Assembly (NCBI RefSeq): GCF_902388705.1
Contig: NZ_CABMQJ010000094.1
Coordinates: 1 to 5,015, forward strand
DNA length: 5,015 nt
Reading direction: 5' to 3'
From: an uncultured Alistipes sp.
GTDB taxonomy: Bacteria; Bacteroidota; Bacteroidia; Bacteroidales; Rikenellaceae
The notes under the pieces were generated by a model. That model was not told where the DNA came from. It made no database searches and worked only from the letters and a program-made list of their open reading frames with translations. This document shows positions 1 through 5,015 of this stretch, piece after piece. How positions within the stretch are numbered: the first letter of the stretch is position 1; the number at the start of each line of letters is the position of its first letter. Both the position numbers and the translations under genes were made by a program.

Positions 1-415
1 GCTCGGCCTCGGCCGCAGCGTCGTTGAGCGCCGCGGCGTTGGTGCCGCGGTCGTCCTTGAGTTTCTCGTTCAGGGCGTTTTCGTTGGAAACCTGGTTCTG
101 GATGCTTTTCCAGTCGATCGGATCCCGCTCCTGCCGCTCGCGGGCCAGCCGCTCCAGACGGTCGCGCTCCTGCTCCAGTTCGGCCAGCGTCTGCAGGTCG
201 ATGTACATTCCCTGGGTATGGGGTTTGCGCCCGACGACAATCTTCGACGAAACGAAGACAATCATCAGCACCAGATAGGCTATAAGCGTCACGCACAGTC
301 CGATACGATGGTCGTACGTCCACGTTCCGACATCCTCGCGGCGGTTGTCGAACGGAAGTTTGAGGCGCGGACGGCGCTGCGGTTTCGGTTTGTTATCGGG
401 AATATTCTCTGCCAT
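1..415 (-). CDS. Unrecognised membrane-anchored coiled-coil protein, N-terminal part (runs off left edge)
   Basis: An ATG at 415-413 on the minus strand opens a frame that stays free of stops for 138 codons to the window edge. I do not recognise the family. Residues 1-37 are basic and proline-rich (KPKPQRRPRLK), followed by one hydrophobic segment at about 38-57 (IGLCVTLIAYLVLMIVFVSS) and then a charged, helix-prone stretch at about 72-98 (LAELEQERDRLERLARERQ) that looks like a coiled coil. The remainder is polar and alanine-rich. The positive N-terminus suggests a cytoplasmic N-terminus, a single inner-membrane span and a periplasmic remainder. This layout is shared by TonB-like transducers, cell-division proteins and other anchored coiled-coil proteins, so no function is assigned. 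Codon choice is GC-rich like the neighbours. A perfect -7 box lies 22 bases upstream of the start. The gene is divergent from lpxC-fabZ, so it is not in that operon. Confidence 0.8.
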   Translation of the reverse strand, partial: MAENIPDNKPKPQRRPRLKLPFDNRREDVGTWTYDHRIGLCVTLIAYLVLMIVFVSSKIVVGRKPHTQGMYIDLQTLAELEQERDRLERLARERQERDPIDWKSIQNQVSNENALNEKLKDDRGTNAAALNDAAAEAE

Positions 416-437
416 TACGGGTTGTCATAATTTTGAG

Positions 438-445
438 CAAAAATA
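438..445 (-). promoter_or_regulatory. Putative -7 box of the minus-strand gene (TATTTTTG)
   Basis: Read on the minus strand, positions 445 to 438 give TATTTTTG, an exact match to the Bacteroidetes primary-sigma -7 consensus TAnnTTTG. It lies 22 bases before the ATG at 415, so the 5' leader would be very short. No clear TTG is visible at the -33 distance (about 463-467), so the call rests on the -7 box and position alone. Confidence 0.5.
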
Positions 446-467
446 GCGTTTTTTAACGATTTTTTCA

Positions 468-475
468 TATCTTTG
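468..475 (+). promoter_or_regulatory. Putative -7 box of the lpxC-fabZ/lpxA operon (TATCTTTG)
   Basis: TATCTTTG matches the Bacteroidetes -7 consensus TAnnTTTG exactly and ends 26 bases before the lpxC-fabZ ATG. The -33 region holds a T-run (449-454, TTTTTT) rather than a clean TTG, so the upstream element is weak. Transcription would start near 481, leaving a leader of about 20 bases with no Shine-Dalgarno sequence. Confidence 0.6.
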
Positions 476-501
476 GCCGCAAATAATCAGAAACACTGCT
501 T

Positions 502-1893
502 ATGTCGACAAAACAACAAACGCTGAAGGCACCGATTTCATTCTCCGGAAAGGGCCTCCATACGGGCGTCAAAGTGACCATGACCGTCAATCCTGCCGAT
601 GCCGACACAGGAATCGTATTCCGCCGCACGGACATCGAAGGACAACCCATAATTCCCGCACTCTGCGATAACGTCGTAGACACTTCGCGCGGTACGACCA
701 TCGAAGCCGGAGGTCACCGCGTAAGCACCATCGAACACATCATGTCGGCCCTCTGGACGCTGGGCGTGGACAACGCCCTGATCGACATTGACGCCGCAGA
801 AACCCCCATCATGGACGGCTCGGCATGCGCCTACGCCAAAGCCATCACCGAAGCGGGCGTCATCGACCAGGAGGCAGAGCGCAAGTTCTACCACGTGACC
901 GAGAAGATGGTCTACACCATCCCCGAAAAGGGCGTGGCCATCATCCTCTACCCCGACGACGAATTCTCCGTTTCGCTGCACGTGGACTACAACTCGAAAG
1001 TCATCGGCAACCAGTACGCCACGTTCAACCCCGGCGACAACTTCGCCGACAAAATCGCCCCCTGCCGCACGTTCGTCTTCCTGCACGAACTGGAGCCGCT
1101 GATGAAAATGAACCTCATCAAGGGCGGCGATTTGGACAACGCTATCGTCGTGGTCGAAAACCCAGTTCCCGACGAACAGCTGGAGCACCTCAAGAAAATC
1201 TTCAACAAGCCCGACATCGAAATCAACGCGGGCTACCTGAACAACCTCGAACTGCGTTGCAACAACGAGCTGGCGCGTCACAAGCTGCTCGACCTGCTGG
1301 GCGACTTCGCCCTGCTGGGCGTACGCATCAAGGGCCGCGTCTGGGCCACCCGCCCGGGCCACTTCGCCAACACGGAGTTCATGAAGCAGCTCAAGCACAC
1401 CATCCGCAAGGCCGGCGAGAAACCCCGTTACCAGTACGACTGCCGCAAGCCGCCCCTGTACGACATCAACGACATCCGCCACCTGCTGCCCCACCGCCCT
1501 CCGTTCCTGCTGGTGGACCGCATTTTCTACCGCGACGCGACGGACGTGGCCGGCATCAAGAACGTGACGATGAACGAGCCCTTCTTCGTGGGGCACTTCC
1601 CCGAGGAGCCCGTCATGCCGGGCGTGCTGATCGTCGAAGCCATGGCGCAGTGCAGCGGCATCCTGGTGCTGGGCGACGTGCCCGACCCGGAGAACTACTC
1701 GACCTACTTCATGAAAATCGACGGCGTGAAATTCAAACGCAAGGTTGTTCCGGGCGATACGCTCCAGTTCGAAATCCACCTGCTGGAACCCATCCGCCGC
1801 GGCGTGGCCGTCGTGGAGGCCAAAGCCTTCGTGGGCGAAACGCTTGCGTGCGAAGCCGTACTGATGGCGCAGGTCGTTAAAAACAAAAAATAA
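502..1893 (+). CDS. lpxC/fabZ: Bifunctional UDP-3-O-acyl-GlcNAc deacetylase / 3-hydroxyacyl-ACP dehydratase (LpxC-FabZ fusion)
   Basis: This 463-residue cytoplasmic protein joins two enzymes. Residues 1 to about 306 are LpxC, the zinc deacetylase that commits UDP-3-O-acyl-GlcNAc to lipid A. It has the FSGKGLHTG start motif, E78-H79 in STIEH, the HKLLDLLGD motif giving H260 and D264 as zinc ligands with K261 and D268, and H287 in PGHFAN. By spacing these match E. coli E78, H79, H238, D242, K239, D246 and H265. Residues from about 318 to 463 are FabZ, which dehydrates 3-hydroxyacyl-ACP in fatty acid synthesis: DIRHLLPHRPPFLLVDR, then GHFPEEPVMPG with catalytic H365 and E379 in VEAMAQ. All key residues of both halves are present, so both should be active. 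The fusion is usual in Bacteroidetes and unites enzymes on either side of the 3-hydroxyacyl-ACP branch point. The LpxC half carries about 23 extra residues near 219-250 relative to E. coli. The ATG at 502 is the only sensible start, just after the promoter. lpxA follows after 5 bases. Confidence 0.97.
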   Translation: MSTKQQTLKAPISFSGKGLHTGVKVTMTVNPADADTGIVFRRTDIEGQPIIPALCDNVVDTSRGTTIEAGGHRVSTIEHIMSALWTLGVDNALIDIDAAETPIMDGSACAYAKAITEAGVIDQEAERKFYHVTEKMVYTIPEKGVAIILYPDDEFSVSLHVDYNSKVIGNQYATFNPGDNFADKIAPCRTFVFLHELEPLMKMNLIKGGDLDNAIVVVENPVPDEQLEHLKKIFNKPDIEINAGYLNNLELRCNNELARHKLLDLLGDFALLGVRIKGRVWATRPGHFANTEFMKQLKHTIRKAGEKPRYQYDCRKPPLYDINDIRHLLPHRPPFLLVDRIFYRDATDVAGIKNVTMNEPFFVGHFPEEPVMPGVLIVEAMAQCSGILVLGDVPDPENYSTYFMKIDGVKFKRKVVPGDTLQFEIHLLEPIRRGVAVVEAKAFVGETLACEAVLMAQVVKNKK

Positions 1894-1898
1894 CCGAA

Positions 1899-2693
1899 AT
1901 GATCAGCAACCTGGCGTATATCCATCCCGACGCCAAAATCGGGAACAATGTTACGGTAGAGCCCTTCGCCTGCATCGCGGGCGACGTCACGATCGGCGAC
2001 GACTGCTGGATAGGCCCCGGGGCCGTAATCCACGACGGCGCCCGTATCGGAAAGGGCTGTAAGATACACACCGCGGCATCCATCTCCTGCCTGCCGCAAG
2101 ACCTGAAATTCGCCGGCGAAGTGACGACGGCCGAAATCGGCGACTACAACGACATCCGCGAGTACGTCACCATCAGCCGCGGCACCGCCTCGCGCGGCAA
2201 AACCGTGGTCGGCGACCACAACCTGCTGATGGCTTACGTGCACATCGCGCACGACGACGTGGTCGGCAACAACTGCGTCATCGCCAACCGCGTATCGCTC
2301 GCCGGAGAGGTCGAGGTCGGCGACTGGGTCGTGATCGGCGGACATGCCGCCATCCACCAGTGGACGCGCATCGGCGACCATGCCATGATTCAGGGCGGCG
2401 CGCTGCTGGGACAGGACGCACCGCCGTTCGTAATCGTGCGCAACGACACGATGCGCTTCGCGGGCATCAACAAAATCGGCCTCGCGCGCCGCGGCTTCAC
2501 GCCCGATCGCATCGCCGAAATACACGACGCCTGCCGCATCCTTTTCCAGAGCGGGCTGAATTACATGTCGGGCTGCGAGGAGGTCGAAAAACAGGTGCCG
2601 CAGAGCGCGGAGCGCGACCAGCTGGTGAAATTTATCCGCGATTCGAAGCGCGGCATCATCAAACCCTACGAGGCCAAGGCCAAAGAGGAGTAA
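1899..2693 (+). CDS. lpxA: Acyl-ACP--UDP-N-acetylglucosamine O-acyltransferase
   Basis: LpxA transfers a 3-hydroxyacyl chain from ACP to the 3-OH of UDP-GlcNAc, the first step of lipid A synthesis, in the cytoplasm as a homotrimer. The 264 residues match the usual family length. Residues 1 to about 180 are hexapeptide repeats forming a left-handed beta-helix (IHPDAKIG, VTIGDDCWIGPG, VVGNNCVIAN, EVEVGDWVVIGG). The catalytic motif AYVHIAHDD gives H118 (E. coli H125) with H115 (E. coli H122). IHQW at 152-155 is the E. coli VHQF motif. From about 190 the helical C-terminal domain follows (INKIGLARRGF, then RGIIKPY). The position aligned to the E. coli acyl-chain ruler residue G173 is G166. It starts 5 bases after lpxC-fabZ and is probably cotranscribed and translationally coupled. 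No Shine-Dalgarno sequence is seen. The next gene is 128 bases away behind its own promoter. Confidence 0.97.
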   Translation: MISNLAYIHPDAKIGNNVTVEPFACIAGDVTIGDDCWIGPGAVIHDGARIGKGCKIHTAASISCLPQDLKFAGEVTTAEIGDYNDIREYVTISRGTASRGKTVVGDHNLLMAYVHIAHDDVVGNNCVIANRVSLAGEVEVGDWVVIGGHAAIHQWTRIGDHAMIQGGALLGQDAPPFVIVRNDTMRFAGINKIGLARRGFTPDRIAEIHDACRILFQSGLNYMSGCEEVEKQVPQSAERDQLVKFIRDSKRGIIKPYEAKAKEE

Positions 2694-2709
2694 AATTTTC
2701 GCATAAATA

Positions 2710-2739
2710 TTGGTATATCGGAAATTTTCACTATATTTG
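2710..2739 (+). promoter_or_regulatory. Promoter of the rimP-nusA-infB operon (TTG-N19-TATATTTG)
   Basis: TTG at 2710-2712 is followed by 19 bases and then TATATTTG at 2732-2739. This fits the Bacteroidetes primary-sigma pattern (-33 TTG or TTTG; -7 TAnnTTTG) with suitable spacing, in an AT-rich stretch starting 16 bases after the lpxA stop. The predicted RNA start is near 2742-2747, giving a leader of about 75-80 bases before rimP. It is the best promoter match in the window. Confidence 0.75.
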
Positions 2740-2741
2740 CA

Positions 2742-2755
2742 TTGTCGAAAGACAA
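2742..2755 (+). other. Small hairpin with GAAA tetraloop at the predicted 5' end of the rimP leader
   Basis: TTGTC (2742-2746) and GACAA (2751-2755) form a perfect 5-bp stem closed by C-G around GAAA, a stable GNRA-type tetraloop. It sits at or just past the predicted RNA start, so it could form the very 5' end of the transcript. If RNA starts inside the 5' arm (about 2743-2746), the stem would be partly lost. A stem this short can occur by chance. Confidence 0.4.
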
Positions 2756-2765
2756 GGTTAAGCGG

Positions 2766-2796
2766 TAAGGGGACGGTGAGTCCCCTTATTTTATAC
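2766..2796 (+). terminator. Intrinsic-terminator-like hairpin in the rimP leader (possible attenuator)
   Basis: TAAGGGGAC (2766-2774) pairs perfectly with GTCCCCTTA (2780-2788) around a 5-base loop GGTGA, giving a 9-bp stem with four consecutive G-C pairs. TTTTATAC follows at once (2789-2796), a modest T-tract. This has the form of a Rho-independent terminator. It lies downstream of the 2710-2739 promoter and 26 bases before the rimP start. It could end read-through from lpxA, but it would also act on RNA from the rimP promoter, so it may be an attenuator. Attenuators upstream of rimP have been proposed in gammaproteobacteria; a shared mechanism here is inference. Confidence 0.65.
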
Positions 2797-2821
2797 TTAC
2801 TCACGACCGAATTTCTGTGAT

Positions 2822-3289
2822 ATGATCGACACCAAAAAGATAATCGAAGCGGCGGAACGCAACCTGCAGGGCACGGACATGTTCGTGGTGGGATGCACCT
2901 GCACGCCCGGAAACGACATCGAACTGCTCGTCGACAGCGACACGTCGGTAGCCATCGACGCCTGCGTGCGGCTGAGCCGCGCCGTCGAGGCCGAATTCGA
3001 CCGCGACGAAGAGGATTTCTCGCTGACCGTGGCGTCGGCCGGAATCGGCTCGGAGCTCAAATGCCTGCGCCAGTACCGCAAACTGGTCGGCAGCACGGTC
3101 GAGGTGCTGCTCGCATCGGGAGTCAAGGTGCGCGCACGGCTCGAAGCAGCCGACGAGCAAGGCATCACCCTCTCCTACGAGGAGAAACAGGCCGTCGAAG
3201 GCAAGAAACGCAAGCAGACGGTGACCGTCACGCGCAGCTACGCGTTCGGCGACATCAAGTCGACACGCGAATACCTCGACTTCAAATAA
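2822..3289 (+). CDS. rimP: Ribosome maturation factor RimP
   Basis: RimP (older name YhbC) assists maturation of the 30S ribosomal subunit in the cytoplasm. The 155-residue length is normal. The N-terminal alpha/beta domain (about 1-85) contains IELLVDSD, then CVRLSRAVEAEFD, matching the family's strand plus Asp/Cys-Ser-Arg helix, and SLTVASAGIGSELK, the counterpart of the family motif V-S-S-P-G-L-D-R-P-L. The C-terminal SH3-like domain (about 86-155) begins QYRKLVGSTVEVLL and has a lysine-rich loop (EGKKRKQT, 127-134). The ATG at 2822 is the first in frame after the leader and gives a full-length N-terminus; no Shine-Dalgarno is present. It is the first gene of a conserved cluster, with nusA 35 bases downstream. 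Sequence similarity within this family is modest, but motifs and position before nusA-infB agree. Confidence 0.93.
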   Translation: MIDTKKIIEAAERNLQGTDMFVVGCTCTPGNDIELLVDSDTSVAIDACVRLSRAVEAEFDRDEEDFSLTVASAGIGSELKCLRQYRKLVGSTVEVLLASGVKVRARLEAADEQGITLSYEEKQAVEGKKRKQTVTVTRSYAFGDIKSTREYLDFK

Positions 3290-3324
3290 CACACGGACAA
3301 ATCAAAAACAAGATAAACGACACA

Positions 3325-4557
3325 ATGGACAATCTCAACCTTATCAGCAACTTTGCCGAGTTCAAAGAGCTGAAGAACATCGACAAAAGTACGATGATCG
3401 GCGTGTTGGAGGACGTTTTCCGCCACGCTTTGCAGAAACAGTACGAAACGGACGAGAATTTCGACGTCATCATCAACCCCGAAAAGGGCGACCTCGAAAT
3501 CTGGCGCAACCGCACCGTCGTAGAGGACGGCGCCGTCGAGAATCCCAACATGCAGATCGCCGTGTCGGAGGTCAAGGCCATCGACCCGACCTACGAAATC
3601 GGCGACGAGTATGCCGACGAAATCAAACTCCAGTCGTTCGGGCGCCGCGCCGTGTTGTCGCTGCGCCAGAACCTCGCATCGCGCATACTCGATTTGGAGA
3701 AAGCCAGCCTGTACGAGAAGTACTCGGAGAAGGTCGGCGAGATTGTCACCGGCGAGGTTTACCAGGTGTGGAAAAAGGAGGTGCTCATTCTCGACGACGA
3801 GGAGAACGAGCTGATCCTGCCCAAGGCCGAGCAGATCCCCAACGATTTCTACCGCAAGGGCGACACCATCAAGGCCATCGTCAAGAGTGTCGAGATGAAC
3901 AACAACCAGCCGCGCATCATCCTTTCGCGTACGGCCAACCAGTTCCTCGAACGGCTGTTCGAGCAGGAGGTTCCCGAAATCTTCGACGGGCTGATCACCA
4001 TCAAGAAAATCGTCCGCATCCCGGGCGAGCGCGCCAAAGTCGCCGTGGAGTCGTACGACGAACGCATCGACCCGGTAGGCGCCTGCGTCGGCATGAAGGG
4101 CTCGCGCATCTACTCCATCGTCAAGGAGCTGCGCAACGAGAACATCGACGTGGTAAACTACACGGCCAACCCGTCGCTGATGATTCAGCGCGCGCTGAAC
4201 CCCGCGAAAATCTCGAGCATCACCATCGACGAGGAGAAGATGACCGCCTCGGTCTACCTCAAGCCCGACCAGGTGTCGCTGGCCATCGGCAAGGGCGGCC
4301 TGAACATCCGCCTCTCGAAGATGCTCACGGGCTACGACATCGACGTATACCGCGAGGTCGAGGAGGAGGACGTGGCCCTCACCGAATTCGCCGACGAAAT
4401 CGAAAGCTGGATTATCGACGCCCTGAAGAACGTCGGCTGCGACACCGCCAAGAGCGTGCTGGAGCTGCCCGTCGAGGAGATCGCCGCCCGCGCCGATTTG
4501 GAGCTGGAGCAGGCGCAGAAAGTGGTGCAGATTCTGAAAGCCGAGTTCGAAGAGTAA
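3325..4557 (+). CDS. nusA: Transcription termination/antitermination factor NusA
   Basis: NusA binds RNA polymerase and nascent RNA and affects pausing, intrinsic termination and antitermination. The protein has 410 residues: an N-terminal polymerase-binding domain (about 1-130), S1 domain (about 136-203, beginning VGEIVTGEVYQV and ending PRIILSRT), KH1 (about 230-300, DPVGACVGMKGSRI with the GMKG loop at 256-259), and KH2 (about 303-345, SLAIGKGGLNIRLSK with the GKGG loop at 322-325). The tail of about 65 residues contains one helix-hairpin-helix-like unit (about 359-406, ALKNVGCDTAKSVLELP) resembling a single acidic repeat; E. coli NusA (495 residues) has two. The frame is open upstream through rimP, but that stretch is arginine-rich out-of-frame sequence; the ATG at 3325 gives the normal NusA N-terminus. 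The gap after rimP has no promoter-like element, so cotranscription is likely. Confidence 0.97.
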   Translation: MDNLNLISNFAEFKELKNIDKSTMIGVLEDVFRHALQKQYETDENFDVIINPEKGDLEIWRNRTVVEDGAVENPNMQIAVSEVKAIDPTYEIGDEYADEIKLQSFGRRAVLSLRQNLASRILDLEKASLYEKYSEKVGEIVTGEVYQVWKKEVLILDDEENELILPKAEQIPNDFYRKGDTIKAIVKSVEMNNNQPRIILSRTANQFLERLFEQEVPEIFDGLITIKKIVRIPGERAKVAVESYDERIDPVGACVGMKGSRIYSIVKELRNENIDVVNYTANPSLMIQRALNPAKISSITIDEEKMTASVYLKPDQVSLAIGKGGLNIRLSKMLTGYDIDVYREVEEEDVALTEFADEIESWIIDALKNVGCDTAKSVLELPVEEIAARADLELEQAQKVVQILKAEFEE

Positions 4558-4570
4558 TTAAAAGCAAGAA

Positions 4571-4575
4571 AGGAG
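4571..4575 (+). promoter_or_regulatory. Shine-Dalgarno-like sequence before infB (AGGAG)
   Basis: AAAGGAGAT surrounds AGGAG at 4571-4575, ten bases before the infB ATG at 4586. It is complementary to the anti-Shine-Dalgarno end of 16S rRNA, though the spacing is slightly long. No comparable site precedes lpxC-fabZ, lpxA, rimP or nusA here, and Bacteroidetes generally do not rely on such sites, so its use is uncertain. It supports the 4586 start. Confidence 0.5.
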
Positions 4576-4585
4576 ATAACACGAT

Positions 4586-5015
4586 ATGGGTAACGAAAGA
4601 AAATTAAGGCTCATCCAGGTTGCAAAGGAGTTCAAGGTGGGATTGAATACCATCACGGACTTCCTGCAAAAGAAGGGCATCAAGAGCGACGGGTCGCCGA
4701 ACACGCTGGTCGACGCCGAAACTTATGCCGTTCTGGAGAAAGAGTTCGGGGCGAACCGTGCCGCAGGCAATGCGCGCGACTCGATCCGTGAGCGAATCTC
4801 CCTGAAGCAGACGACCATAACCCTCGAAGAAGCTAAAAAGCAGGAGCGCGAGGAGGAAAAAGAGGTGGTCATCAAAAGCAACGTCATCAGCGTCAAGGAC
4901 GAAATCCAGCAGCCGAAGATTCTCGGCAAAATCGACCTTTCGCCCAAGCCCAAGGCGGCGCCCGCACCTGCGCCCGTACCCGCCCCTGCGGCGGAAGCGG
5001 CCAAACCCGCGGAGC
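4586..5015 (+). CDS. infB: Translation initiation factor IF-2, N-terminal part (runs off right edge)
   Basis: IF-2 is the GTPase that brings initiator fMet-tRNA to the 30S subunit and promotes subunit joining. Only the first 143 codons are in the window, so the GTPase and tRNA-binding domains are not visible. Residues about 7-57 form an IF2_N-type domain (LIQVAKEFKVGLNTITDFL, then KKGIKSD), the best identifying motif. A charged helical region follows (EEAKKQEREEEKE, about 81-93), then PKILGKIDLSPKPK (110-123) and an Ala/Pro-rich linker from about 124 (AAPAPAPVPAPAAEAAKP). Such low-complexity linkers are normal in long bacterial IF-2 proteins. The frame is open to the edge. It starts 28 bases after the nusA stop with an AGGAG upstream, in the standard rimP-nusA-infB order. 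Confidence 0.93.
   Translation, partial: MGNERKLRLIQVAKEFKVGLNTITDFLQKKGIKSDGSPNTLVDAETYAVLEKEFGANRAAGNARDSIRERISLKQTTITLEEAKKQEREEEKEVVIKSNVISVKDEIQQPKILGKIDLSPKPKAAPAPAPVPAPAAEAAKPAE

Noticed and set aside
538..1779. A 413-codon open frame on the minus strand inside lpxC-fabZ
   Set aside because: Its product is a Val/Asp/His-rich string without recognisable domains, as expected from the complement of GC-rich codons, and the plus strand has a full set of LpxC and FabZ motifs.
825..1880. A 351-codon plus-strand open frame overlapping lpxC-fabZ
   Set aside because: Arg/Pro/His-rich product in the +1-type shadow frame with no domain; an artefact of GC-rich codon bias.
2742..2768. Possible leader peptide (TTG start, eight codons, stop at the foot of the terminator hairpin)
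   Set aside because: The TTG lies at or before the predicted RNA start, there is no ribosome-binding context, and no repeated regulatory codons are present.
1704..2804. A 366-codon minus-strand open frame across lpxA
   Set aside because: It is antisense to the clear LpxA hexapeptide repeats, has an Ala/Val/Asp-rich low-quality composition, and crosses two gene boundaries and the rimP promoter.
2893..3324. Upstream extension of the nusA frame, giving a 554-residue protein
   Set aside because: The extra 144 residues lie out of frame within rimP and are Arg-rich shadow sequence; NusA homology begins at the ATG at 3325.
3768..4607. A 279-codon plus-strand open frame inside nusA
   Set aside because: Arg/His-rich shadow frame with no domain, overlapping conserved S1 and KH coding sequence.
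4950..5015. Ala/Pro-rich repeat near the right edge
   Set aside because: It is the usual low-complexity linker of long IF-2 proteins, not an independent repeat element.

Overview
The window looks like chromosome of a GC-rich member of the Bacteroidetes (Bacteroidota), most plausibly Alistipes or a close Rikenellaceae relative. Three things point there: an LpxC-FabZ fusion protein directly followed by LpxA, which is typical of that phylum; promoter boxes of the Bacteroidetes type (TAnnTTTG) in AT-rich intergenic gaps; and mostly no Shine-Dalgarno sequences despite GC-rich coding regions. The genus is inferred from composition and gene style, not from a database search.

Layout. (1) Positions 1-415, minus strand: the N-terminal 138 codons of an unrecognised protein with one membrane anchor and a charged coiled coil, running off the left edge. 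(2) Positions 416-501: a short AT-rich divergent promoter region with one perfect -7 box on each strand. (3) Positions 502-2693, plus strand: lpxC-fabZ and lpxA, 5 bases apart, covering the first committed steps of lipid A synthesis plus the FabZ dehydratase that competes for the same 3-hydroxyacyl-ACP. (4) Positions 2694-2821: a 128-base gap with a good TTG-N19-TAnnTTTG promoter, then a small GAAA-loop hairpin at the predicted RNA start, then a 9-bp GC-rich hairpin with a T-run that looks like an intrinsic terminator, all before the next gene. (5) Positions 2822-5015, plus strand: rimP, nusA and the 5' part of infB, the widely conserved ribosome maturation, transcription elongation/termination and translation initiation cluster.

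The two plus-strand blocks serve different jobs (outer-membrane lipid A; gene expression machinery) and appear to be separate transcription units divided by the 2694-2821 region. Most of the window is well-known housekeeping sequence. The part most worth following up is the rimP leader: a terminator-like hairpin between a promoter and the operon that encodes NusA, a factor that itself modulates termination, suggests attenuation or feedback control, or a short leader RNA. No mobile element, CRISPR array, tRNA or rRNA was seen, and no wholly new system is evident.
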